64,000 nucleotides of DNA, taken from Fulvimonas sp. R45 (lineage in GTDB: Bacteria > Pseudomonadota > Gammaproteobacteria > Xanthomonadales > Rhodanobacteraceae). The notes beneath the pieces are model-generated. The model made no database searches. It saw nothing but the letters and a program-made list of their open reading frames with translations, and was not told the DNA's origin. The DNA is taken from contig NZ_JASERU010000007.1 of assembly GCF_030504985.1 (NCBI RefSeq), positions 62,001 through 126,000 of the forward strand. The letters run 5' to 3'. Positions 32,958 through 40,334 of this stretch are shown here, in pieces; the stretch's first letter is position 1; the number at the start of each line of letters is the position of its first letter. The position numbers and the translations under genes are program-made.

Positions 32958-33937
32958 CGCCCGTCTTCGCGAAACCCGGCCGGCAACTGGCCGCCGCATC
33001 CGTGCTGCTCATGCTGCTGGCCGGTTGCGGCCGCGACGGACAGCCGGCTCCGCCCGCGGCGCCGGTCTCGGCGGCAAGCGCCGCCGCATCGGCGTCGTCG
33101 TCTACCCGGCAGGCAAAGGCCGCGCCCAAGGCGATCGCTTTCACGCCGCCGCCGGACTCCGCCATTCCTGACGACGACTTCGGCAAGCAGGTGGAACTGG
33201 GCCGGAAGATCTTCCTCGAGCCGGACAAGTATGCCGCCGCCTGGGTGGGCAACCACCTGAGCTGCGAGAACTGCCACCTCGACGCCGGCCGGCTGGCGAA
33301 CGCCGCGCCGATGTGGGGCGCGTGGCCGATGTATCCCGCGTACCGCAGCAAGAACCGCCACGTGAACACCTTCGCCGAGCGCCTGCAGGGCTGCTTCCGC
33401 TTCAGCATGAACGGCAAGGCGCCGCCGGCCGGCGACCCGGTGCTGGTGGCGCTGGAAAGCTACGCCTACTGGCTGTCGCAGGGTGCGCCGGTGGGCAAGG
33501 CGTTGCCCGGGCGCGGCTATCCGAAGCTGCCCCGGCCGGCGCAGGCGCCCGATTACGCGCGCGGCGAGACGGTGTTCAAGCGCGACTGCGCGCTATGCCA
33601 CGGCGCCGATGGCCAGGGTCAGCGGGTGGCTGGTCGCACGGTGTTTCCGCCGCTGTGGGGGCCGGGTTCGTTCAACTGGGGCGCGGGCATGCACCAGGTG
33701 AACAACGCGGCGGGCTTCATCAAGGCCAACATGCCGCTGGGCCGGGGCGATACGCTGAGCGACCAGGACGCCTGGGACGTGGCGTACTTCATGGACGCCC
33801 ACGAGCGCCCGCAGGACCCGCGCTACGAAGGCTCGGTGCAGGCCACGCGCGCGAAATACCACGACACGCCGCAGTCGCTGTACGGCACCGTGGTGAACGG
33901 CACGCTGCTGGGGCAAGGCACGGGCACGGCGCGCTGA
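32954..33937 (+). CDS. tsdA: Thiosulfate dehydrogenase / tetrathionate reductase TsdA (lipoprotein diheme cytochrome c)
   Basis: A 327-residue protein with a lipoprotein signal (LLAGC, Cys25) and an Ala/Ser-rich linker to about residue 55. The first heme site is CENCH (104-108), then ANAAPMWGAWPMYPAYRSKN and RLQGCFRFSMNGKAPPAGDP, in which Cys147 matches the unusual Cys ligand of TsdA heme 1. The second heme is CALCH (212-216), followed by FPPLWGPGSFNWGAGMHQVN and KANMPLG. TsdA interconverts thiosulfate and tetrathionate in the periplasm. The match extends over the whole length, so the family call is strong; direction in vivo is unknown. Confidence 0.9.
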   Translation: MTPVFAKPGRQLAAASVLLMLLAGCGRDGQPAPPAAPVSAASAAASASSSTRQAKAAPKAIAFTPPPDSAIPDDDFGKQVELGRKIFLEPDKYAAAWVGNHLSCENCHLDAGRLANAAPMWGAWPMYPAYRSKNRHVNTFAERLQGCFRFSMNGKAPPAGDPVLVALESYAYWLSQGAPVGKALPGRGYPKLPRPAQAPDYARGETVFKRDCALCHGADGQGQRVAGRTVFPPLWGPGSFNWGAGMHQVNNAAGFIKANMPLGRGDTLSDQDAWDVAYFMDAHERPQDPRYEGSVQATRAKYHDTPQSLYGTVVNGTLLGQGTGTAR

Positions 33938-33958
33938 GCCGGGCGCTTCCGAGTGCAT

Positions 33959-34115
33959 CCCTCTCCCACTCGTGGGAGAGGGTGGCGGCAGCCGGGAGAG
34001 GTGCGGGCGGAGCGGGGCGTGGCGGCGTTGCCGCGCCCTCTCCCCAATTCCTCTTCCTCGCTCCTCAAAGCAGGGCCATCCATGGCCCTTCCCCGCGTCC
34101 GCAAGCGGGAGAGGG
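33959..34115. repeat. CTCTCCC/GGGAGAG palindromic element between convergent tsdA and plsB
   Basis: A perfect 11-bp stem CCCTCTCCCAC/GTGGGAGAGGG with a 2-bp centre lies at 33959-33982. About 85 bp further, CGCCCTCTCCCC and, at the far end, GCGGGAGAGGGG (ends 34115) form the inverse arms. Both flanking genes end within 25 bp, so it probably acts as a shared 3' structure. It is a diverged relative of 29734-29870. Confidence 0.7.
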
Positions 34116-34124
34116 GCTTCAGAG

Positions 34125-36740
34125 TCAGTGCCTGCGCTCGGCGTCGGCGGCGTGTTCCTGCCGCTCGGCCTCCACGTGCCGCTCGTGCAGTTCCGTGCCG
34201 GTGGCTTCGGGCTCGGCGGCGGATGCCGCGGGTCGCGGCGATTCCCGCTCTTCGCCGCCGGTGATCTTGAGGATGGAGTGGCGCATCTCGCGCGCCAGGA
34301 TCACCCGTGCGTCGCGCACCATGTCCTCCAGCGCGCTGTCGTAGTCGAGCTTGCCGTCGTCGTCGGTCCACATCACGCCGCGCTCGCGCAGCTTCTGGAT
34401 GAAGCCGCGGAACAGCGCCTTGTCGAAGAACTCGGGCGCGGTCTGCTCGCTGAGCAGGCTGAGCCGCTGCGCGGTGAGCGTGCAGGCCTTCTCCAGCTCG
34501 GCCGCGGTGATTGCGTGCGGGCCGTGCTTGGCCAATGCGGCGATGGCAATGTAGTAGCGCTCGAAGGCCTGGATCAGGCTGCGTGCGATCACCTTGAGTC
34601 GGAACGCGGCGTCGTCCTGCCCGGGACCGCGCTCCAGCACGCGGCCCTCGCTGGCGGTTTCCAGCAGGCCGCGGCGCACGAAGAAGTCGATGGTGGCCTG
34701 CAGCTGCGCGGCGAAGCCGTCCTCGTCCCAGGGCAGGAACAGCTCGCCCTGGATGAACGGGTAGATGATCCGGCCCAGGCGCAGGATCGAGGCCCGCGTC
34801 ATGCGCCGGTTGTTGAGGAAGCAGCAGGCCACCCAGGCCGCGGTGGCGACCAGGTGCAGCACGTTGTTGCGGAAATAGCTGAGCAGCACCGCAGGCTCGT
34901 CGTCGGCCACCAGCACGTCGCCCAGCGGGTGCGCCACGCGGCGGATCCAGCCCATCTGCTCGCCGTAGGCGACGATCGCGGCCGGGTCCATCGGGGTCAG
35001 GGTGACGCGGTCGGAGTACGGCAGCTCCTCCAGCAGGGCCTTGGTCAGCTCCAACTGCGCCAGCAGGTCGTTCTCGGCCATCGCGTGCTTGGGCGTGGCC
35101 AGCAGGGCCAGCGCCAGCAGGTTGATGGGGTTCACGTCGGCGGCGCGGTTGATGTTGACCTGGATCTTCTCGGCCAGGCGGTCGACCACGCCGTTCAGCC
35201 ATTCCGGCCTGGCGTCGGGATCCCCGCTGACGCTGCGCCAGTCGGCGGCGGCCTCGTCCAGCAGCGGGTTCAGCTCGATCGGCTCGCCGAAGTTCAGCGC
35301 CACGTGGCCGTAGCGCTGGCGCAGCACCTTCAGGCCCTTCAGCAGGCCGAGCAGGGATTCCTTCTCCTTCGGCTTGCCGGACAGCTCGCCGGCATAGCTC
35401 TTGCCCTCCATCAGCTTCTCGTAACCGATGTAGACGGGCTGGAACAGCACCGGACGGCGCGGCGCGCGCAGGAAGGCGCGCACGGTCATCACCAGCATGC
35501 CGGCGCGCGGCGCCAGCAGGCGGCCGGTGCGCGAGCGGCCCCCCTCGATGAAATACTCCATCGGCACGCCGCGGTCGATCAGCTGGGCCACGTACTCGTT
35601 GAAGATCACCGAGTACAGCGCGTTGCCCTTGAAGGTGCGGCGCAGGAAGAACGCGCCGCCGCGGCGCAGGAACGGGCCGATCAGCGGCAGGTTGAGGTTC
35701 ACGCCCGCCGCGATGTGCGGCGGCACCACGCCCGACATGTGCAGCTGGTAGCTCATCAGCAGGTAGTCGGCGTGGCTGCGGTGGCTGGGCACGTAGACCA
35801 CTTCGTGGCCGGGCGCGACGGCGCGGGCCTTGTCGAAGTGGTGCATGGTGATGCCGTCGTACAGCTTGTTCCAGAAGTTGCTGAGCAGCAGCGATGCCGA
35901 GCGCACCACCGGGTGCGAGTAGTCGGCGGCGATCTCCAGCATGAGCTTGTGCGCGTTGCGCCAGGCCCTGGCGTGGCTGATCTTCTCCTTCGCCGCGGTG
36001 GCGGCGATGGCGGCGCGCACCGGCTCGGCGTTGAGCACCGAATCGACCACGGTGCGCCGGTGCGAGAGGTCGGGCCCGATCACCGCCGCGCGGATGCGCC
36101 GGAAGTGGGTGCGCAGTACGCGCGCGATCTTGCGCGCGAAGCGCTCCGGGCGTACGTCGCCGCCCTCGTCCAGCACCGCGCGCAGCGAGACCGGGGCGGA
36201 GAAGTGCACCACCGTGTCGCGCCCGTTCAGCAGCACCGCCAGCAGGCGGCGGAAACGGCCCACCACGACCCAGTTCTCGGAAAACAGCACGCTGAACCAG
36301 CCGGATTCGCGGCCCGGGGCGCGGCCCACGTAGATCGACACCGGCACGATCTGGATGTCGCGCTCCGGGTCGGCCTCCAGCGCGCGGGCCAGCTGGCCCA
36401 GCGGCTCGTTCGGCGAACGGTGGCGGTTGCGCCCGAGCAGGCGGCCGTCGCGGCGGGCCAGCGCGAACACCGAGCGGCGCCGGCGCGTGCCGGCCAGCGG
36501 CTGCATCGGGCTGGGCAGGCCGGCCTCGCGGCAGGCGCGCTCCAGGATCAGCGCGTCGGAGAAGCCGTCGCGCTCGATCACGTAGCACACCGGCGCGCCG
36601 GCCTTGAGCAGGCCGGCCGGCTCGGCCGGCTCGCGGCGGATGCGCACCCACGGCTCCAGCAGGTATCCGGCGGCCCGGAACCACCAGGGCGTGCGGCTGC
36701 GCGCGGGGCTGTCCGCGGTCATCATGTTCGGCATCGGCAT
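34125..36740 (-). CDS. plsB: Glycerol-3-phosphate 1-O-acyltransferase PlsB
   Basis: An 871-residue acyltransferase (E. coli PlsB is 807). The catalytic HxxxxD block is VPSHRSHADYLLMSYQLHM, followed by GAFFLRRTFKGNALYSVIF, EYFIEGGRSRTGRLLAPRAG and a PVYIGYEKLMEGKSYAGEL block, which bind glycerol-3-phosphate. The long N- and C-terminal domains are those of PlsB. It makes lysophosphatidate from acyl-ACP or acyl-CoA at the inner membrane. The C-terminus is rich in Glu/Ala/His. Several ATGs cluster at the start (36722-36740); the longest of the cluster is given. It is 28 bp downstream of a lipoprotein gene on the same strand. Confidence 0.95.
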   Translation of the reverse strand: MPMPNMMTADSPARSRTPWWFRAAGYLLEPWVRIRREPAEPAGLLKAGAPVCYVIERDGFSDALILERACREAGLPSPMQPLAGTRRRRSVFALARRDGRLLGRNRHRSPNEPLGQLARALEADPERDIQIVPVSIYVGRAPGRESGWFSVLFSENWVVVGRFRRLLAVLLNGRDTVVHFSAPVSLRAVLDEGGDVRPERFARKIARVLRTHFRRIRAAVIGPDLSHRRTVVDSVLNAEPVRAAIAATAAKEKISHARAWRNAHKLMLEIAADYSHPVVRSASLLLSNFWNKLYDGITMHHFDKARAVAPGHEVVYVPSHRSHADYLLMSYQLHMSGVVPPHIAAGVNLNLPLIGPFLRRGGAFFLRRTFKGNALYSVIFNEYVAQLIDRGVPMEYFIEGGRSRTGRLLAPRAGMLVMTVRAFLRAPRRPVLFQPVYIGYEKLMEGKSYAGELSGKPKEKESLLGLLKGLKVLRQRYGHVALNFGEPIELNPLLDEAAADWRSVSGDPDARPEWLNGVVDRLAEKIQVNINRAADVNPINLLALALLATPKHAMAENDLLAQLELTKALLEELPYSDRVTLTPMDPAAIVAYGEQMGWIRRVAHPLGDVLVADDEPAVLLSYFRNNVLHLVATAAWVACCFLNNRRMTRASILRLGRIIYPFIQGELFLPWDEDGFAAQLQATIDFFVRRGLLETASEGRVLERGPGQDDAAFRLKVIARSLIQAFERYYIAIAALAKHGPHAITAAELEKACTLTAQRLSLLSEQTAPEFFDKALFRGFIQKLRERGVMWTDDDGKLDYDSALEDMVRDARVILAREMRHSILKITGGEERESPRPAASAAEPEATGTELHERHVEAERQEHAADAERRH

Positions 36741-36768
36741 CGGCGCATTGTACCGGCAGGGCCGGGGA

Positions 36769-37779
36769 TCAGTGCTGCGCCGGCGCCTTGGCCGGCGCCC
36801 GCACGCTGCCGGCGCTCGCCGGCGCGGCGGCGCTGCTGCCTGCGGCGGGCGCGATGCTGGCGGCATGCGCGGGAGCGGCCGCACTGGCCGCGGCGGCGGC
36901 CCGGCTCTGCTGCGCCCGTTCGTGCGCCTGGCGCACGCTCCGCACCAGCGCCGCGTCGTACCAACGGCCATGGTCCAGCATCATCTGCGCGTCGGCGGTC
37001 AGCGGCTTGCCGAGCAGGGTGTAGGCGATCTGCACGTGGGCCTGGCCATGTTCCACCGAGACCGTGGTGGCCTTCACCGAATCCAGCGTGTCGTCGATCG
37101 ACAGGCCGTAGATCGCCAGCAGCTTCTTCAGTCCGCCGAAGGCTTCGCCGTACTTCTTCATGGCGTCGTCGAAGCCCAGGGTGCGCAGTTCGTCGGGGGT
37201 CTTCAGGTCGAGCTGGCGGGCGGTGGCCACCAGCGCGTCGACGGCCTGCCGGGCCTTGTCCTGGTCGAACCACGGGGCCTGCTGCGCCCACGGCAGCAGG
37301 GTGGCCAGCACGTCGTTGGCCTGCTTCTTCTGTCCCTCGCTGAGGGTCTTGGACTGGGCGATGGCGGTGCCGGCGATGGCCTGGCCGATGCCGATCATCA
37401 CCGGCATCTGGTCCTTGTACTGCTTTTCCATCTGCTGGAGCTTGGGCTTCAGTTCGGCGTACAGGGTCTTCTCCGCGTCCGGCGCGGTGAGTTGCCGCAT
37501 GGCCTGTTCGAAGCGGGCGCGGTCGGCCGGGCTGATCGGCCGGTCCGCCGGGCGGAGCTCGCTCCAGTCGGCGCGCATGGTGGCGTAGTCCGCCGGCGGC
37601 AGCGCGTGCTTCCAGAAGCCGTTGAAGTCGCCGTCACGGATCAGCTGGGCCGATTCCTGCACGGCGGCTTCCGGCGTGCTGCCGCCGGAGGTCTCGGCGG
37701 CGTTCTGGTGGTGGCAGGCGGCCAGCGCCAGCGCGGCGGCGAACGGCAACAGGAAGCGGTGCAGGGCAGGGAATCGCAT
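36769..37779 (-). CDS. Lipoprotein of unknown function
   Basis: A 336-residue protein with a lipoprotein signal (RFLLPFAAALALAAC, Cys22). A soluble helical domain follows with DGDFNGFWKHALPPADYATM, an EKTLYAELKPKLQQMEKQYK segment and QQAPWFDQDKARQAVDALVA. The last 60 residues are Ala/Pro/Ser-rich. I do not recognise the family. It precedes plsB by 28 bp and may be co-transcribed. The frame is open upstream, but 37779 is the ATG that gives a clean signal peptide. Confidence 0.75.
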   Translation of the reverse strand: MRFPALHRFLLPFAAALALAACHHQNAAETSGGSTPEAAVQESAQLIRDGDFNGFWKHALPPADYATMRADWSELRPADRPISPADRARFEQAMRQLTAPDAEKTLYAELKPKLQQMEKQYKDQMPVMIGIGQAIAGTAIAQSKTLSEGQKKQANDVLATLLPWAQQAPWFDQDKARQAVDALVATARQLDLKTPDELRTLGFDDAMKKYGEAFGGLKKLLAIYGLSIDDTLDSVKATTVSVEHGQAHVQIAYTLLGKPLTADAQMMLDHGRWYDAALVRSVRQAHERAQQSRAAAAASAAAPAHAASIAPAAGSSAAAPASAGSVRAPAKAPAQH

Positions 37780-37873
37780 GGGAGATCTCGCGGCAGGGGG
37801 CGCCTGGGGCGCCGGCGGGATGTGGCACCCGGACGGGTGCGATGACGGGCGGAGGGTAAGGGCGGCGGCGCCC

Positions 37874-37910
37874 AAAGAAAACCCCACGGGCAGGCTTGCC
37901 GCGCGGGGTT
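37874..37910 (-). terminator. Rho-independent terminator (minus strand)
   Basis: On the minus strand AACCCC (37910-37905) pairs with GGGGTT (37885-37880), with an inner GGCA/TGCC stem. The hairpin is followed by TTCTTTGGG after the TT of the stem, giving a T-rich tail. It lies about 145 bp after the stop of the acid phosphatase gene and before the lipoprotein gene, both on the minus strand. Confidence 0.6.
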
Positions 37911-38054
37911 CATGCCGGCAGTGCCGGAAGGGAAATGGCCTTGCCTGCGACGCCGGAGGGCGGTGGGCAGGATCGGCGGGGGAGATGTTACCCAGTTGTA
38001 AAATCTAAGGCAATACTTTATGTGTTGGGTCGAAGTTCAATGTTTTCAAAGGAT
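37911..38054. other. AT-rich intergenic stretch, possible small RNA or long 3' UTR
   Basis: Between the acid phosphatase stop and the minus-strand terminator lie 144 bp. The part next to the stop (about 37990-38054) is strikingly AT-rich against its surroundings, with words such as GTAAAATCTAA and ATACTTTATGTG. No open frame or known RNA family is recognised. It may be the 3' UTR of the phosphatase mRNA or a minus-strand small RNA ending at the terminator. Confidence 0.3.
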
Positions 38055-38948
38055 TTATTGATAACGGAGTGCGTCAATGGTACGCCGGCGGCGCTCCTCG
38101 CGCGGCGCGCGCCAGTCGTTGCCGAACAGGGCCGGTTGCCAGGCGCCGTAGGTGGGGTTGGGCAGCACGAACCAGCGGCGGCCGATCCATTCCATGTAGG
38201 GTGCCGCGGCCTCGGCGCGGGCGGCGTCGGTGTTGGCGACGGCGCTGACGAAATCGCCGAGCTGGTCGCCGAACTGCATCAGCACGCGGTACTTGCGGCT
38301 GATCAGCTGGCGCCGGCAGCTCTTCTCGGTGCCGTCCTGCTCGCAGCCCGGCACGAAGGTGCCCAGGCCGAGGAAGGCGTCCGGCCCCGACACCGGGAAA
38401 CCCGCCTTGCGCAGGTTGGCCAGGGTGGCCTGGTCCAGGCTCTGGTCGCGGTTGGAGATGTAGATCACCGCGATGCCGTGGCTGGCCGCGAACTGCGTGA
38501 ACGCCACCGCGCCGGGCAGGGCGCGGGCGCGTTCCTCCTTGCACCAGGCCGCCCAGTCGGCCTCGTTGTATTCGCCGCCGCTGCGGACCAGGCGCGCCTG
38601 GTAGGGCGAGTTGTCCAGCACGGTCTCGTCGATGTCCAGCACCACGGCCGGCTTCAGGCCGCGTGCCGGGGCCACGCGGTCGGCGGCGGGCAGCGCGTCC
38701 CAGGCGGGATCGCGCAGCGCGGCGAGCAGCTGCGCCTGGGCCGAGCGGTAGGTCTCGAGGTAGATCAGGTCGTGCTCGATCGCGGTCTGCGCCCAGGCCA
38801 CCGCGTTCAGGTTGTCGTCGGCCGGGACGGCGGGGACCTGCGCGGCCGGCGGCGGCAGGGCGGTCGGCGCGGCCGGTCCATGGGAAACGCTGGCGCAGCC
38901 GGCCAGCAGCAGGAAGGCGCCCAGCAGCGCCGGGAGGGATCGGGACAT
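38055..38948 (-). CDS. 5'-nucleotidase / acid phosphatase, lipoprotein e(P4) family
   Basis: A 297-residue HAD-superfamily acid phosphatase with a lipoprotein signal (LLLAGC, Cys18). Motif I is VVLDIDETVLDNSPYQARL (nucleophile Asp105, Asp107). Motif II is in IAVIYISNRDQS, and motif III/IV in LISRKYRVLMQFGDQLGDF. e(P4) proteins are outer-membrane lipoproteins that dephosphorylate nucleoside monophosphates and similar compounds for uptake. The stop is TAA in an AT-rich patch. Confidence 0.92.
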   Translation of the reverse strand: MSRSLPALLGAFLLLAGCASVSHGPAAPTALPPPAAQVPAVPADDNLNAVAWAQTAIEHDLIYLETYRSAQAQLLAALRDPAWDALPAADRVAPARGLKPAVVLDIDETVLDNSPYQARLVRSGGEYNEADWAAWCKEERARALPGAVAFTQFAASHGIAVIYISNRDQSLDQATLANLRKAGFPVSGPDAFLGLGTFVPGCEQDGTEKSCRRQLISRKYRVLMQFGDQLGDFVSAVANTDAARAEAAAPYMEWIGRRWFVLPNPTYGAWQPALFGNDWRAPREERRRRTIDALRYQ

Positions 38949-39081
38949 GGTTCTTCGATGTCTGGCTATCGCGGGGCCGGAGTGTACGACACGGCGCATG
39001 ACAGCCGGCACCGCGCCGAGGCTGGCGGCCTTGGCGTGCTGCTGACAGACTCGGCGCATTCCCCACCGCCACGGATGTCGC

Positions 39082-40101
39082 ATGGAACCGAGTTTCCTGC
39101 CGCCTCGCGCCACCTACCTTTCCAGCATCGTGCTGGCCGCCGTCGCCCTGCTGCTGGTGCTGTGGCTGCGCCTGCTGCCGGCCCTGCTGGCGGGGCTGCT
39201 GGTGTACGAACTGGTGCAGTCGATCGCGCCGCTGTTCGGCCGGCGCATTTCCGGCGACCGCGCGCGGATGCTGGTAGTCGCCGCGCTCGGCGTGGTGGTG
39301 GTGGGCGTGCTGACCCTGCTCACGCTGGGCGCGGTGAGCTTCTTCCGCCACGAACTCGGCGATCCCGGCCTGCTGTGGCAGCAGCAGCTGATGCCGCTGG
39401 TGGAGAAGGCCCGCCAGCAATTGCCCGCGGCACTGACCAACTGGCTGCCGGACAGCGTCTACGAACTGCGCGTGATGGCGGTCGACCTCACCCACAAGCA
39501 TGCCGGCAAGCTGCAGATGGCCGGCAAGGAAACCGCGCGCGCCCTGGTGCACGTGATCATCGGCCTGGTGCTGGGCGCGATCGTGGCGCTCAGCCGCACC
39601 CGCCCGGTGCACGAATCCGGGCCGCTGGCGGTGGCGCTGGGCGCGCGCTGCCGCCAGCTGGCCGGGGCGTTCCACGACATCGTGTTCGCCCAGGTCAGGA
39701 TCGCGCTGATCAACGCCGCCTTCACCGCGGTGTTCCTGCTCGGGGCGCTGCCGTTGCTGGGCATCCACGTGCCGCTGGCCAAGACCCTGGTGGTGGTGAC
39801 CTTCGTGGTCGGCCTGCTGCCGGTGGTCGGCAACCTGGTCTCCAACACCGCCGTGACCATCGCGGCGCTGTCGGTGTCGCTGTGGGTGGGTGTGGCGGCG
39901 CTGGGCTTCCTGGTGCTGATCCACAAGCTCGAGTACTTCCTCAACGCCCGCATCGTCGGCACCCGCATCCGCGCCCGCGCCTGGGAACTGCTGGTCGCGA
40001 TGCTGGCGATGGAAGCCGCGTTCGGGCTGGCGGGGTTGATCGCGGCACCGATCTATTACGCGTATCTGAAGCGGGAGCTGGAGGCCGGGCGGTTGATTTG
40101 A
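39082..40101 (+). CDS. AI-2E family transporter (PerM-like permease)
   Basis: A 339-residue protein with seven to eight hydrophobic helices: two N-terminal pairs, a polar helical segment (about 90-150) and a C-terminal group including LPLLGIHVPLAKTLVVVTFV, LLPVVGNLVSNTAVTIAALS and YFLNARIVGTRIRARAWELL. These C-terminal blocks are the AI-2E/PerM signatures. Functions reported for the family include signal export and Na+/H+ antiport; the role here is unknown. It is divergent from the e(P4)-like gene and the AT-rich leader of the TonB receptor follows its stop. Confidence 0.92.
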   Translation: MEPSFLPPRATYLSSIVLAAVALLLVLWLRLLPALLAGLLVYELVQSIAPLFGRRISGDRARMLVVAALGVVVVGVLTLLTLGAVSFFRHELGDPGLLWQQQLMPLVEKARQQLPAALTNWLPDSVYELRVMAVDLTHKHAGKLQMAGKETARALVHVIIGLVLGAIVALSRTRPVHESGPLAVALGARCRQLAGAFHDIVFAQVRIALINAAFTAVFLLGALPLLGIHVPLAKTLVVVTFVVGLLPVVGNLVSNTAVTIAALSVSLWVGVAALGFLVLIHKLEYFLNARIVGTRIRARAWELLVAMLAMEAAFGLAGLIAAPIYYAYLKRELEAGRLI

Positions 40102-40334
40102 TGCGCAAATTATTGCGTTTTGAATCGCAAAAAAGTACGTAACTACATGATTTTACGTGGCTAATTTGCTGTACCAAAAGTGATGTCTGTGTTAAACAGA
40201 GGCCAAGCAGGTCATCCTGTGGGGAGCCGGTCCGCCGCCGCGTCAGGGCGTGAGCAAGATCCGGGAAGATAAGGAAGCGGTTTGGCGGAGCCGCATCTAC
40301 GCGTGAGTCCAAGTACTCAAGCTAGGGGAACACC
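40102..40334 (+). promoter_or_regulatory. AT-rich leader/promoter region of the TonB-dependent receptor gene
   Basis: The first 100 bp are much more AT-rich than the surroundings (words such as TTATTGCGTTTTGAATCGCAA and ATGATTTTACGTGG). TTGCG/CGCAA makes a small inverted repeat at about 40113-40129, which may belong to the end of the preceding gene. The remaining 130 bp up to the start codon are GC-rich and probably an untranslated leader. I could not fix -35/-10 hexamers. The ribosome-binding site AGGGGA (40324-40329) precedes the ATG. Confidence 0.4.
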
